From: Caryophanales bacterium UBA4100
GTDB taxonomy: Bacteria > Bacillota > Bacilli > Paenibacillales > UBA4045
Assembly: GCA_002383285.1 (NCBI GenBank)
Contig: DFXU01000049.1
Coordinates: 16,451 to 80,450 of the forward strand
Length of the DNA: 64,000 nt
Direction: 5' to 3'
Below are positions 28,028 through 37,295 of the stretch, in pieces. The translations under genes were made by a program, and so were the position numbers. The notes under the pieces are model-generated. The model saw only the letters and a program-made list of their open reading frames with translations. It had not been told where the DNA came from and made no database searches. Position 1 is the stretch's first letter, and the number at the start of each line of letters is the position of its first letter.

Positions 28028-28975
28028 ATGTATCAAGCAATCGTTATCGGAACAGGGCCAGCTGGACTAACAGCTGCGATCTACCTTGCTCGCGCAAATC
28101 TCAGCCCGCTCATTATTGAAGGGCCTGAACCTGGAGGTCAACTAACCACTACTACGGAGGTAGAGAATTTCCCTGGATTTCCTGATGGCATTATGGGACC
28201 GGAGCTTATGGACAATATGCGTAAACAGGCTATTCGCTTTGGCGCAGAGTTTCGTACGGGTTGGGTTAACTCCATTGATCTATCTGAACGCCCTTTCAAG
28301 CTTCAGGTCGAAGGCCATGGTGAGCTTGTTTCTCAATCCATCATTATCTCTACGGGTGCCTCTGCAAAATTGTTAGGTATTCCTAATGAGAAGGAAAGTA
28401 TGGGGCGTGGCGTAAGCACTTGCGCAACCTGTGATGGATTCTTCTTCCGTGGTAAGAAGATTATTGTAGTTGGTGGCGGAGATTCAGCAATGGAGGAGGC
28501 TAATTTCTTAACTCGCTTTGCTACGGAAGTCCATGTTGTCCACCGTCGTGATGAATTACGTGCATCCAAGATTATGCAAGATCGTGCTCGTGAGAATAAC
28601 AAAGTTACCTGGGGACTTGGTCAAATTCCAGTTGAGGTCATCTCTGGTGAGAAGGGTGTAACTGGACTAAAGGTGAGACATGCGGAGACTGGTATCGAAC
28701 GAGTCATTGAGACCGATGGTATCTTCGTTGCAATTGGTCATAATCCGAATACAGAGTTCCTGAAGGGGCAGCTAGAGACGGATACAATCGGATATCTCGT
28801 AGTAAAGCCAGGTACCTCCGAGACGAACATTGCTGGTGTGTTCGCTTGTGGTGACGTTCAGGATAGCAAGTATCGCCAGGCTATTACAGCCGCTGGAAGT
28901 GGATGTATGGCCGCTTTAGACTGCGAGAAATTCTTAGAAGGCAGTATGGTCCACGATTGGAGCGTATCTCTCTAG
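28028..28975 (+). CDS. trxB: Thioredoxin-disulfide reductase
   Basis: NADPH-dependent flavoenzyme of 315 residues that keeps thioredoxin reduced. FAD-binding [16 protein letters not shown] at the N-terminus, redox pair C132-A-T-C135, NADPH motif [15 protein letters not shown], and the C-terminal FAD motif [37 protein letters not shown] precedes ATG 28028. In Bacillus trxB also lies close upstream of the yvcJ(rapZ)-yvcK-whiA(yvcL)-crh set, so the order is conserved. Confidence 0.97.
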   Translation: MYQAIVIGTGPAGLTAAIYLARANLSPLIIEGPEPGGQLTTTTEVENFPGFPDGIMGPELMDNMRKQAIRFGAEFRTGWVNSIDLSERPFKLQVEGHGELVSQSIIISTGASAKLLGIPNEKESMGRGVSTCATCDGFFFRGKKIIVVGGGDSAMEEANFLTRFATEVHVVHRRDELRASKIMQDRARENNKVTWGLGQIPVEVISGEKGVTGLKVRHAETGIERVIETDGIFVAIGHNPNTEFLKGQLETDTIGYLVVKPGTSETNIAGVFACGDVQDSKYRQAITAAGSGCMAALDCEKFLEGSMVHDWSVSL

Positions 28976-29037
28976 TAAGGGAAGCATCTTCTTACGTGGA
29001 CCTGATTTTTCGTTTTAATTCTAATTCGAGGTGAACT

Positions 29038-29985
29038 ATGTCAGAGCAAATTTATATTGGTGTGGATTTAGGCGGAACTTCGATTAAGACGGGATTGTGT
29101 GACCAAGAGGGTCAATTGTTGAAGGTAATCGAAACCCCCACACAGACCGATCTGGGTACAGAGGCAGTATTGAATAATATTGCAGCAAGCACACGACTTA
29201 TTGTCGAGGACTCTGCCTATTCCTGGGATCAGGTTATGGGTATAGGAGCTGGCATTCCAGGGTTTATGGATTTCGATGAAGGGTTTATGCACTTCTCTCC
29301 GAATTTACCATTAACCAATGTTCCGATTAAGAATATTCTAGAAGAAAAGCTGGGCAAGACGGTCATCATTAATAATGATGCGAACGTGGCAGCGCTCGGT
29401 GAAGCTTGGAGCGGAGCGGGCAAGGGTGTTAATATTCTGGTCTGCTACACATTAGGTACGGGCGTAGGCGGCGGCATTATCATCAATGGTAATATTCTAC
29501 AAGGCTCATCCGGAATGGGTGGGGAGCTTGGGCATATGGCCATTGTACCTGATCTAGAAGCGATTCAATGCGGCTGTGGTCAGATGGGCTGCTTAGAGAC
29601 GGTTGCCTCCGCGACAGGGATTATACGGATGGCTAATGATGCTGTAGAGCGTGGAGATCGTACAATGTTAGTTGATGTTCTACACATCACAGCGAAGGAT
29701 GTATTCGATGCCGCGAAGGCGGGCGACGAGACAGCGGACCGTATTATTAAGCGTGCGGCCTTCTATCTGGGTAAGTCCATGGCGACGATTTCAGTAACGA
29801 TTAATCCGAACCGATTCGTAATCGGTGGAGGTGTTTCGAATGCAGGCGATATTATATTGAAGCCTGTACAAGAGGTGTTCAAGAAATTTGCACCCCTTAA
29901 AGCGCAGGAGAATGTTGAAATTGTGATAGCGAAGCTAGGTAACAACGCTGGTGTTATAGGTGCAGCTGGCCTCTGCTTACGTTGA
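29038..29985 (+). CDS. glcK: ROK-family glucokinase
   Basis: Phosphorylates glucose with ATP; 315 residues. ROK landmarks are the ATP loop GVDLGGTSIKTG, GAGIPGF, NDANVAALGEAWSGAGKG, the HExGH-like GGELGHMAIVPD, the zinc cluster CGCGQMGCLE and GGGVSNAGDIILKPV. AGGTGA precedes ATG 29038. It sits between trxB and rapZ. Members of the same family can act on other hexoses, but the motif set and neighbourhood match GlcK. Confidence 0.93.
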   Translation: MSEQIYIGVDLGGTSIKTGLCDQEGQLLKVIETPTQTDLGTEAVLNNIAASTRLIVEDSAYSWDQVMGIGAGIPGFMDFDEGFMHFSPNLPLTNVPIKNILEEKLGKTVIINNDANVAALGEAWSGAGKGVNILVCYTLGTGVGGGIIINGNILQGSSGMGGELGHMAIVPDLEAIQCGCGQMGCLETVASATGIIRMANDAVERGDRTMLVDVLHITAKDVFDAAKAGDETADRIIKRAAFYLGKSMATISVTINPNRFVIGGGVSNAGDIILKPVQEVFKKFAPLKAQENVEIVIAKLGNNAGVIGAAGLCLR

Positions 29986-30063
29986 GCTTGAGTTTAGGGG
30001 TCCGTTCACTTATTACGTTTACGTAAACCGTCCTTTATTTTTTTGGAAAGGTAGGAACCTGAG

Positions 30064-30945
30064 ATGAAAGAAGAAGCACGTATCGCGGAGCTCGTCATTA
30101 TTACCGGAATGTCGGGGGCTGGAAAAACGATTGCAGTGCAGAGTCTTGAGGATCTCGGGTTTTTCTGCGTCGATAATTTACCGCCGGCTCTTATACCGAA
30201 ATTTGCTGAATTAATCGAACAATCGAGTGGGAAGATTGGGAAGGTCGCATTGGTTATCGATCTTAGAGGCCGAGAATTCTTCACATCATTATCAGAGTCC
30301 CTAAGATTTCTCAAGGATAATCACACAATTAATTACGAAATTCTGTTCCTTGAATCGAAGGATAGCATACTTGTGCAGCGTTATAAGGAAAGCCGACGCC
30401 GGCATCCGCTTGCCCCTGAAGGTCTGCCTCTCGATGGTATTGAGCTCGAACGTAAGCTGCTTGAAGAATTAAAGGGCTTAGCTACTCAGGTCATTGATAC
30501 AAGTGATATAAAGCCTAATAAGCTTAAGGAATTGATTGTCTCTAGATTTAACAACAGGCAAGCGAGTGGAATTACGATCAATTTGACCTCCTTCGGGTTT
30601 AAATATGGGGTGCCGATCGATGCGGATCTCATATTCGATGTCAGATTTCTACCCAATCCACATTATATTGAGCATCTACGTCCTCGTACAGGGATGGATG
30701 AAGAGGTTTATGATTATGTGATGAAGTGGTCGGAAACCCAAATTTTCTTAACTAAGCTATTAGATATGTTGAATTTTCTGATCCCTCAATATAATAAAGA
30801 AGGAAAAAGCCAGGTTGTTATTGGTATAGGGTGTACTGGTGGTAAGCATCGTTCCGTGGCAATAGCCGAATTCCTAGGTAAGCGGTTGGAGACAAGAGAG
30901 TCAGAGACAGTAAGAGTGAGCCACAGGGACTCAGATCGCGACTAG
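30064..30945 (+). CDS. rapZ: RNase adapter protein RapZ
   Basis: P-loop protein of 293 residues (YvcJ in Bacillus). Walker A GMSGAGKT is close to the N-terminus, [12 protein letters not shown] follows, and the C-terminal domain has the conserved [25 protein letters not shown] and [20 protein letters not shown]. In E. coli it guides RNase E in GlmZ decay; in Firmicutes the role differs and is less well known. First of rapZ-yvcK-whiA-HPr, preceded by AAGGTAGG. Confidence 0.95.
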   Translation: MKEEARIAELVIITGMSGAGKTIAVQSLEDLGFFCVDNLPPALIPKFAELIEQSSGKIGKVALVIDLRGREFFTSLSESLRFLKDNHTINYEILFLESKDSILVQRYKESRRRHPLAPEGLPLDGIELERKLLEELKGLATQVIDTSDIKPNKLKELIVSRFNNRQASGITINLTSFGFKYGVPIDADLIFDVRFLPNPHYIEHLRPRTGMDEEVYDYVMKWSETQIFLTKLLDMLNFLIPQYNKEGKSQVVIGIGCTGGKHRSVAIAEFLGKRLETRESETVRVSHRDSDRD

Positions 30946-30979
30946 GGTAAGCTGGCTTGTTAAGTTAGGGGATGAGTAG

Positions 30980-32035
30980 ATGAAATTAAATACAGGGATA
31001 AAACATGTGCCCCGTATTGTCGTAATCGGAGGAGGAACGGGTCTCTCAGTCATGCTGCGTGGTCTTAAGCATAAGCCGCTCGACATAACAGCAATTGTTA
31101 CTGTAGCGGATGATGGCGGAAGCTCTGGAATTCTAAGATCGGAATTGAATATCCCTCCTCCAGGAGACATACGTAATGTATTGGTTGCTCTGGCAGACGT
31201 GGAGCCGATGCTAGAGAAGGTGCTGGAATACCGATTTCGTACAGGAAATGGATTAGCAGGTCATAGTTTGGGCAATCTTATTCTAGCAGCAATGAAAGAT
31301 ATAACCGGTGATTTTGTTACTGGAGTGAAGGAATTAAGTAAGGTGCTCGCGGTTAGAGGGAGGGTGCTTCCTGCATCTGGTCAAGCGATCGTACTTAAGG
31401 CGGAACTGGACAATGGCGAGATTATCGAGGGTGAATCTCAGATTCCTCTCGCCAAGCATCCAATCAAGCGTGTATTCCTCGAGCCTGCGGATGCTAAACC
31501 TCTTGAAGAAGCTTTGGACGCTCTTCGAGAGGCCGATGCCATACTAGTAGGACCGGGAAGCTTGTTCACGAGCATATTACCTAATTTGCTCGTTCCACAG
31601 ATGGCTAAGACGATTGAACAATCATCAGCGCTTAAGATGTATGTATGCAATGTGATGACTCAGCCTGGCGAGACGGATCATTATAGCGTAAGCGATCATT
31701 TACGAGCTATTGAGAATCATGTTGGCTGCCGGCTCTTCGATTATGTCATTGTCAATAATGGTGACATACCTGCTGATGTTGTAGAACGATATGCAGAGCA
31801 AGGCGCAGCTAAAGTAAGATTAGATTTGGATAAGGTTTCAGAGCTTGGCTATCAGATTATCGCCGACAAGCTGGTATTATTCCAAACTTATTTACGCCAT
31901 GATGCTAGTAGGCTAAGCGGTCATATTAACCGTTTGGTGAAGGAATGGCTGAGCAAAGAAGAGGTGAAACGGCATGTCATTCGCAGCCCAGACGAAGAAA
32001 GAGCTAACCCAAGTCGAAGCAGCTCCGTGCTGTGA
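30980..32035 (+). CDS. yvcK: YvcK/gluconeogenesis factor family protein
   Basis: 351 residues with the CofD-like fold: [72 protein letters not shown] and [19 protein letters not shown]. YvcK binds UDP-sugars and is needed for cell-wall synthesis and growth on gluconeogenic carbon in Bacillus. The end overlaps whiA by 62 bp in another frame, a genuine overlap since whiA has a good site and start. Confidence 0.95.
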   Translation: MKLNTGIKHVPRIVVIGGGTGLSVMLRGLKHKPLDITAIVTVADDGGSSGILRSELNIPPPGDIRNVLVALADVEPMLEKVLEYRFRTGNGLAGHSLGNLILAAMKDITGDFVTGVKELSKVLAVRGRVLPASGQAIVLKAELDNGEIIEGESQIPLAKHPIKRVFLEPADAKPLEEALDALREADAILVGPGSLFTSILPNLLVPQMAKTIEQSSALKMYVCNVMTQPGETDHYSVSDHLRAIENHVGCRLFDYVIVNNGDIPADVVERYAEQGAAKVRLDLDKVSELGYQIIADKLVLFQTYLRHDASRLSGHINRLVKEWLSKEEVKRHVIRSPDEERANPSRSSSVL

Positions 32036-32906
32036 GAAGGCAGAGCTGTCCGCACTGATTAGAATGAACGGCACAGTTCAGCTCTCTCGGCAGCGTATGA
32101 TGCTGGATATCTCTACCGAGAATGCAGCAATCGCAAGGCGAATTTATACGTTGATTAAGAAGCAATATCAGATTCATGTGGAGCTGCTTGTTCGCAAAAA
32201 AATGCGATTGAAGAAAAACAACGTCTATATTGTTCGTATTCCTGATGGAGTACAAGCTCTGCTATCCGATCTTTATATTGTCTCGGAGGGCTTTCAATTT
32301 ACACCGGGTATTAATCCGAAGATTGTGAAGAACGCTTGCTGTCGTCGAGCCTATCTTCGGGGGGCCTTTCTTGCTGGTGGCTCCGTGAACAATCCAGAGG
32401 GCTCATCCTATCATCTAGAAATCGCATCGATGTATGAAGAGCATTGTAAAGCTCTATGTAATTTGGCTAATAAATTTACACTCAATGCACGTTGTATCGA
32501 ACGTAAGAAGGGCTTTGTGCTCTATATTAAGGAAGGCGAGAAAATTATTGAATTCCTCAATATTATAGGCGCGCACCAAGCGCTATTCAAGTTTGAGGAT
32601 GTCCGGATCATGCGGGATATGCGGAATTCGGTTAATCGAATAGTGAATTGTGAGACGGCTAACTTGAATAAAACCATTGGAGCTGCGGTGCGGCAAATTG
32701 AGAATATAAGATTACTGGAGAAAGAGATAGGGCTGCACACATTACCTGATCGACTTCGTGAGGTGGCTGAGGTTAGGATTCAGCATCCCGATATGAACCT
32801 AACTGAGGTGGGAGAGATGCTTCGGGGTAAGGTCAGTAAATCGGGTGTTAACCATAGATTGAGAAAAATCGATGAAATGGCAGAAAAAATCAGGGAACAG
32901 CGGTAG
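31974..32906 (+). CDS. whiA: DNA-binding protein WhiA
   Basis: 310 residues: an N-terminal pair of degenerate LAGLIDADG-homing-endonuclease domains ([38 protein letters not shown] region) and a C-terminal HTH ([39 protein letters not shown]). In Firmicutes it affects chromosome segregation and division rather than sporulation. AGAGGTGAAA precedes ATG 31974, which lies within yvcK. Confidence 0.96.
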   Translation: MSFAAQTKKELTQVEAAPCCEKAELSALIRMNGTVQLSRQRMMLDISTENAAIARRIYTLIKKQYQIHVELLVRKKMRLKKNNVYIVRIPDGVQALLSDLYIVSEGFQFTPGINPKIVKNACCRRAYLRGAFLAGGSVNNPEGSSYHLEIASMYEEHCKALCNLANKFTLNARCIERKKGFVLYIKEGEKIIEFLNIIGAHQALFKFEDVRIMRDMRNSVNRIVNCETANLNKTIGAAVRQIENIRLLEKEIGLHTLPDRLREVAEVRIQHPDMNLTEVGEMLRGKVSKSGVNHRLRKIDEMAEKIREQR

Positions 32907-32923
32907 TGTGTTTAAAAGAATAA

Positions 32924-32932
32924 TGGTATAAT
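32924..32932 (+). promoter_or_regulatory. Extended -10 promoter before the HPr gene
   Basis: TGG-TATAAT (TG at 32924, TATAAT at 32927-32932), an extended -10 element about 70 bp before the HPr start. No good -35 is visible. It would let HPr be made apart from whiA. Confidence 0.55.
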
Positions 32933-33000
32933 GAGAGACAAAAAGTATTATGATCGATATCAGCGTGAATGCTGTTACACTGTATGGGGGGTTTTGATGA

Positions 33001-33270
33001 ATGGCAAGACGGCCCGTTGTCGTCAAATTAAAGACTGGTTTACATGCTCGACCTGCGGCTTTATTCGTTCAAGAGGCTAATAAGTTTTCTTCTGAGGTTT
33101 TCGTGGAGAAGGACGATAAGAAAGTGAATGCCAAGAGTATTATGGGTATCATGAGCTTAGCTATTAGTACGAATACCGAGGTCTACATCAGTGCAGAGGG
33201 TTCTGACGCTGATCAGGCTGTAAACGCTTTAGTTGGACTAGTGAGCAAGGAAGAACTAGAGAACCAATAA
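33001..33270 (+). CDS. HPr-family phosphocarrier at the crh position
   Basis: 89 residues, HPr fold. His15 (TGLHARPA) and Ser46 (NAKSIMGI) are both present, so the protein can in principle take phosphate from enzyme I on His15 and from HprK on Ser46. The location after whiA is that of B. subtilis crh, whose product has Gln at 15 and works only in regulation. Here either it is the main HPr or a Crh that kept His15. GGGGGG precedes ATG 33001. A terminator follows. Confidence 0.9.
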   Translation: MARRPVVVKLKTGLHARPAALFVQEANKFSSEVFVEKDDKKVNAKSIMGIMSLAISTNTEVYISAEGSDADQAVNALVGLVSKEELENQ

Positions 33271-33286
33271 TAGTACGTACATACAA

Positions 33287-33318
33287 GGGACTGACCCTAA
33301 TTTGGGCGGTCTCTTTTT
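33287..33318 (+). terminator. Terminator after the HPr gene
   Basis: GGGACTGACC pairs imperfectly with GGGCGGTCTC around a short A/T loop, followed by TTTTT at 33314-33318. Confidence 0.7.
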
Positions 33319-33345
33319 GACGTTCTAACAAGGATTGTGATAATG

Positions 33346-33392
33346 AAAAAAAGGCTTCCACCAGCAGAAAAATATCTACTGAAGGAAGTCCC
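33346..33392 (-). terminator. Terminator after clpP (minus strand)
   Basis: On the minus strand GACTTCC (33390-33384) pairs with GGAAGCC (33359-33353) around an inner partial stem, followed by a run of seven T (33352-33346). Confidence 0.7.
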
Positions 33393-33415
33393 CCTAATTG
33401 GCTGATCAATTATTA

Positions 33416-33997
33416 TTATAGTTTCTCAAGTACACTGTCAACAATACCGTATTCTGTAGATTCCTTAGCAGTCATAAAGTAATCGCGATCTGTATCCTTC
33501 TCAATTCGTTTCAGGGTTTGTCCTGTACGCTCTGCCAGGATCGTGTTGAGCTTATCGCGAAGCTTGAGAATTCGCTTGGCACGGATCTCTATATCACTTG
33601 CCTGACCCTCGGCTCCACCGAGCGGTTGATGTATCATGACTTCACTGTTCGGGAGTGCGTATCGCTTGCCCTTCTGACCGGCAGCTAGTAAGAAGGCGCC
33701 CATCGAAGCGGCCATACCAATACAGATTGTGGATACATCGGGTTTAATGAACTGCATGGTGTCATATATAGCCATACCTGAAGTGATTGAACCACCTGGA
33801 CTATTAATGTAGAGGTGAATGTCTTTCTCTGGATCATCTGCGGCTAGGAACAACAGTTGAGCGATAATGGTATTCGCTACAATATCGTTAATCGGAGTAC
33901 CTAAGAAGATGATACGGTCCTTTAATAAACGAGAATAGATATCATACGATCTCTCGCCACGATTCGTTTGTTCGATGACCATTGGTATTAAGCTCAT
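33416..33997 (-). CDS. clpP: ATP-dependent Clp protease proteolytic subunit
   Basis: 193 residues, normal length. Catalytic triad S98 (GMAASMGA), H123 (MIHQPLGG) and the Asp in the DTDRDYFM region near 172. Works with ClpX/ClpC ATPases in protein turnover. Convergent with the HPr gene. The start at 33997 has AGGAGG upstream on the minus strand. No CtsR operator could be identified by eye. Confidence 0.97.
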   Translation of the reverse strand: MSLIPMVIEQTNRGERSYDIYSRLLKDRIIFLGTPINDIVANTIIAQLLFLAADDPEKDIHLYINSPGGSITSGMAIYDTMQFIKPDVSTICIGMAASMGAFLLAAGQKGKRYALPNSEVMIHQPLGGAEGQASDIEIRAKRILKLRDKLNTILAERTGQTLKRIEKDTDRDYFMTAKESTEYGIVDSVLEKL

Positions 33998-34107
33998 GGA
34001 TTCATGCCTCCTAAAGGTTTTGTAGATCGTTTAGTTTATTCGGTTACTTATTATCTTAATCCATCTCAGATCAAAGGTCAAGAAAGGTCAAACATTAGTC
34101 AAAAAAA

Positions 34108-34182
34108 TGGCGCGCTCGCGAGGAATCGAACCTCGATCTCAGGCTTCGGAGGCCTACGTTATATCCGTTTAACTACGAGCGC
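34108..34182 (-). tRNA. tRNA-Arg (CCG)
   Basis: On the minus strand a 75-nt cloverleaf: acceptor stem GCGCTCG / CGAGCGC with encoded G-CCA end, D-arm AGTTAAACGGAT, anticodon loop CTCCGAA giving anticodon CCG, and T-arm with GGTTCGATTCC. Seven T follow the CCA on the minus strand. Reads the Arg codon CGG. Confidence 0.95.
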
Positions 34183-34916
34183 ACGTGTGATTCTATGTGT
34201 TATACATCAATAGATAGCAACTGCAATTATATGTTATGAGGAGTTAAAAATCAAGGAAGCAGCTGTAGTTGTTTTAAGGAGATCATTGATGCCGTACGAA
34301 TTTCGCTAAAGCAGAGAAGGATTCGTTTTGTACATCTTGATCATTTAGAAGTCGTTAAGCTGGAATGACCACAGTAGTATTGGAGCAGCTATTTATTCCG
34401 CGGAAAGAGTATTAGGAATTGGGGACTCGAGCTGACTTCTTAGCAGCTGATTTTACCGAATTACGTAAAAAACTCCTTGCGGCGTCCTTTATGTGCTAAT
34501 TCATATATTGTGTATTAGCTGGGAATTAGGTGTAGGTATAACCCCTTTTCGAGTGGCTATTTCAGATCAGATGAACATCTTCAACCGTCTAGCCACTTTT
34601 GAGGCGGTTAATTGACCCAGTTCACCGCTCATCCACTGGATACTGGCATATAACCACCCGATATAACGTTATTCTTGATTATACTGTAAGTTTCTTAGGA
34701 TTAGCCATTCGATATAACGTTATATCATCAACAAGCCAATTCGGGCTGGATGTATTTCGTTTGCCTGATTTTTCAAGTTAATATATAGTATAGGAAGCTT
34801 TACTGGAAACGATTTAACTCTTAATTAGGCATTACCACAAGCGGATTGAGGGGAGAGGAAAGTCTTCTCCTTAGCTCTAAGCTGTTTACTTCTGACGCTT
34901 GCATTCTGGTAAGAAT
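34183..34916. other. Gene-free region between tRNA-Arg and cggR
   Basis: About 730 bp with no supported gene. It contains an 8-bp inverted repeat AGTGGCTA (34552-34559) / TAGCCACT (34590-34597) that could fold a hairpin, and the paired palindromes at 34660 and 34711. The rest shows nothing I can name; no long open frame has a ribosome-binding site. Confidence 0.6.
34660..34726. repeat. Two GATATAACGTTAT copies, 51 bp apart
   Basis: GATATAACGTTATATC at 34711-34726 is a perfect 16-bp palindrome. A near copy, GATATAACGTTATTC, begins at 34660. Both are preceded by CC and a short C-rich text. The 51-bp spacing is near five helical turns, as would suit a protein binding both and looping. They lie about 200 bp before the cggR promoter. 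Confidence 0.55.
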
Positions 34917-34945
34917 TTGGATACAATAAATAAGCAAGTTATATT
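34917..34945 (+). promoter_or_regulatory. Promoter of the cggR-glycolysis operon
   Basis: TTGGAT (34917-34922), 17-bp spacer, TATATT (34940-34945). Transcription would begin near 34952, just before the CggR operator, as in the B. subtilis roadblock arrangement. Confidence 0.7.
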
Positions 34946-34958
34946 TTTTTGACCTAAG

Positions 34959-34994
34959 TGGGACGTATTAAGTATTGTCGGGACGATTAATGTC
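34959..34994 (+). promoter_or_regulatory. CggR operator
   Basis: Two tandem half-sites: TGGGAC-N6-AGTA, N4, CGGGAC-N6-TGTC. The right one is a perfect match to the B. subtilis CggR half-site CGGGAC-N6-TGTC and the spacing of 20 bp between halves agrees. Placed downstream of the promoter, a bound repressor would block elongation until fructose-1,6-bisphosphate releases it. Confidence 0.8.
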
Positions 34995-35025
34995 CCAACG
35001 ACGTTTCCAAGATGGAGTGGAACAG

Positions 35026-36045
35026 ATGAGGGAAGTATTAAACGTTCAGAAGCAGCTAATTCCCGATCTAATCGACCTATTGAAAAAACGCTATACCGTC
35101 CTCAATCACATCCTGCTTATGGGCACTGCGGGTCGAAGGACGTTGGCTGCCTCGCTCGATATGAGTGAGCGTGTGCTACGTGCTGAGACTGATTTTCTAA
35201 AGGAGCAGGGTCTACTAAGAATCGAAAGCAATGGGATGACGATTAGCTCAGCTGGTGAAGAATTACTGGCATCTATGGAGCCGATGGTAAAGGAATTGTT
35301 CGGTTTAAGCGCAATGGAAGCTCAGCTGTGCCAACGATTCGGACTAACGACTGTTGTGGTTGTCCCCGGCGACTCTGACATCTCTTCATTCGCGAAGAGA
35401 GAATTGGGAAGGGCTGGCGCCAACGCATTGCGTAAGGTTGTAGCCAAGAATGATATCGTTGCAGTGACTGGTGGATCCACCATGGCGGAGGTCGCTAATG
35501 AATTGAATGCGACCACTCAGTTGAAAGGAATATGTTTCGTTCCAGCTCGAGGTGGGTTAGGAGAAAGTGTGGAGTTTCAAGCGAACACGATTGCATCAGC
35601 GATGGCTAAGAGGATAGGCGGACAGTATCGGCTGTTGCATGTCCCCGATTTTCTAAGCGAGGATGCATACCAATCTCTTATTCACGAGCCGAATGTTAAG
35701 GAAATTGTAACGGTCATTCGTCAAGCTCGGATTGTCATTCATGGAATCGGGGATGCTGTACGTATGGCGGAGCGGCGAAAGCTCGGTCAGGCTACAATTG
35801 ATGATTTGAAGAAGGAGGGCGCTTTGGCAGAAGCATTCGGATATTACTTCAATCGTGATGGTCAGGTCGTACATAAGATGCACACAGTTGGCCTGCGGCT
35901 TGAGGATATCCAGCAGACGGAAACCGTCATTGCAGTAGCGGGCGGACGGAGCAAGGGCGAAGCCATTAGAGCGATTATGAAGTTTGGTCACGAGGATATA
36001 CTAGTGACAGATGAAGCCGCAGCTAAGATTGTTCTTGCGGAGTAA
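35026..36045 (+). CDS. cggR: Central glycolytic genes repressor CggR
   Basis: 339 residues of the SorC/DeoR sugar-binding regulator family. N-terminal winged HTH (GRRTLAASLDMSERVLRAETDFLKEQGLLRIESNGMTIS) and a C-terminal phosphosugar-binding domain with VAVTGGSTMAEVANEL and VPARGGLGESVEFQANTIA. The start ATG 35026 (MREVLNVQKQLIPDLI) matches the beginning of B. subtilis CggR and has GGAGTGG upstream; the longer frame from TTG 34975 would run through the operator. Represses its own operon, cggR-gapA-pgk-tpiA-gpmI-eno. Confidence 0.95.
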   Translation: MREVLNVQKQLIPDLIDLLKKRYTVLNHILLMGTAGRRTLAASLDMSERVLRAETDFLKEQGLLRIESNGMTISSAGEELLASMEPMVKELFGLSAMEAQLCQRFGLTTVVVVPGDSDISSFAKRELGRAGANALRKVVAKNDIVAVTGGSTMAEVANELNATTQLKGICFVPARGGLGESVEFQANTIASAMAKRIGGQYRLLHVPDFLSEDAYQSLIHEPNVKEIVTVIRQARIVIHGIGDAVRMAERRKLGQATIDDLKKEGALAEAFGYYFNRDGQVVHKMHTVGLRLEDIQQTETVIAVAGGRSKGEAIRAIMKFGHEDILVTDEAAAKIVLAE

Positions 36046-36119
36046 TCATGATTGGATTGTCATCTTGAAGATACCATCGCTGTCACAAGCATAGTGTGTG
36101 GAATCTTTTTAGATATATG

Positions 36120-36154
36120 AGGTTGGTATAACCTATAAAAAATTTTTTAGGAGG
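36120..36154 (+). other. gapA leader: small hairpin and A6T6 tract before the SD
   Basis: AGGTT (36120-36124) / AACCT (36130-36134) forms a 5-bp hairpin, followed by AAAAAATTTTTT (36137-36148) joined to AGGAGG. The A6T6-AGGRGG text also precedes the msmX ATG (4871-4888). It may help ribosome access or mark mRNA processing between cggR and gapA. Confidence 0.45.
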
Positions 36155-36162
36155 AAACAAAA

Positions 36163-37167
36163 ATGGTAAAAGTAGGGATTAATGGATTTGGACGAATTGG
36201 ACGTAATGTATTCCGCGCGGCGCTTAACAATCCGGAGGTAGAGATCGTTGCGATCAATGATTTGACGGATGTAAAAATGCTGGCTCACTTACTTCGTTAT
36301 GATACAACTCACGGTAAATTGAACGCTAAGGTTGAAGTTGGCGAAGGCGAACTCATCGTGAATGGCGTATCCGTTAAGGTATTCGCAGAGCGCGATCCTG
36401 CAAACCTGCCATGGGGACAATACGGCGTTGAAATCGTTGTTGAATCAACGGGTATATTCACAGATAAGGCTAAAGCTGAATTGCATCTGAAGGGCGGAGC
36501 TAAGAAGGTTATTATCTCAGCACCTGCTTCCAACGAAGATATCACTATTGTTCTTGGTGTGAACGAAGATAAATACGATGCTGCTAGCCATACTATTATC
36601 TCTAACGCTTCATGTACAACAAACTGCCTTGCACCTTTTGCCAAGGTATTGAATGATGAGTTTGGTATTGTTAAGGGAATGATGAGCACAATTCACTCCT
36701 ACACGAATGATCAATCCGTACTAGATTTGCCACATAAGGACGCTCGCCGCGCACGTGCAGCAGCTGAGAACATTATCCCTTCATCCACTGGTGCTGCTAA
36801 AGCTGTTTCACTCGTGCTTCCTGAGCTTAAGGGCAAGCTGAACGGTATGGCTTTCCGCGTACCTACACCTAACGTGTCTGTAACGGATCTTGTTGTTGAA
36901 TTAAGCAAGAACGTAACAGTCGATGAAGTGAATGCTGCTTTCGAGAAGGCTGCTAACGGCAAGATGAAGGGCATTCTGAACTACTCCGCTGAGCCGCTTG
37001 TATCGAGTGACTATAACGGAGATCCTGCATCATCCACGATTGACTCCCTATCCACTATGGTTGTAGGCGATAATATGGTGAAGGTTGTTTCTTGGTACGA
37101 CAATGAGTGGGGCTACTCCAGCCGCGTTGTTGACTTGATTGATTTTATCGCTAAAAAAGGTCTATAA
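36163..37167 (+). CDS. gapA: Glyceraldehyde-3-phosphate dehydrogenase, type I
   Basis: NAD-dependent glycolytic enzyme, 334 residues. NAD-binding [16 protein letters not shown] at the N-terminus, catalytic C151 in [12 protein letters not shown] and the catalytic His in [12 protein letters not shown]. The position directly after cggR identifies it as the glycolytic GapA rather than GapB. A very strong AGGAGG precedes the ATG, in line with high expression. Confidence 0.98.
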   Translation: MVKVGINGFGRIGRNVFRAALNNPEVEIVAINDLTDVKMLAHLLRYDTTHGKLNAKVEVGEGELIVNGVSVKVFAERDPANLPWGQYGVEIVVESTGIFTDKAKAELHLKGGAKKVIISAPASNEDITIVLGVNEDKYDAASHTIISNASCTTNCLAPFAKVLNDEFGIVKGMMSTIHSYTNDQSVLDLPHKDARRARAAAENIIPSSTGAAKAVSLVLPELKGKLNGMAFRVPTPNVSVTDLVVELSKNVTVDEVNAAFEKAANGKMKGILNYSAEPLVSSDYNGDPASSTIDSLSTMVVGDNMVKVVSWYDNEWGYSSRVVDLIDFIAKKGL

Positions 37168-37193
37168 GAAATCGCATATCAGTAAGTCAACCT

Positions 37194-37215
37194 AGAGGAG
37201 AAGCAATTCTCCTCT
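37194..37215 (+). other. GCAA-tetraloop hairpin between gapA and pgk
   Basis: AGAGGAGAA (37194-37202), loop GCAA, TTCTCCTCT (37207-37215): a perfect 9-bp stem with a GNRA loop and no T-run. It looks like an RNA-stabilising or partial-termination element that could raise gapA over pgk. Confidence 0.6.
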
Positions 37216-37295
37216 TCCCAATGTAATAAAAGGTTTGCTTAAATATTGCGAGTTTATATGTTGTAGATAAAGTAGAAACTTTCAGGAGGCTCTTT

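Noticed and set aside
34004..34213. 69-codon plus-strand frame across the tRNA
   Set aside because: It runs through tRNA-Arg on the opposite strand and has no ribosome-binding site or protein-like composition.
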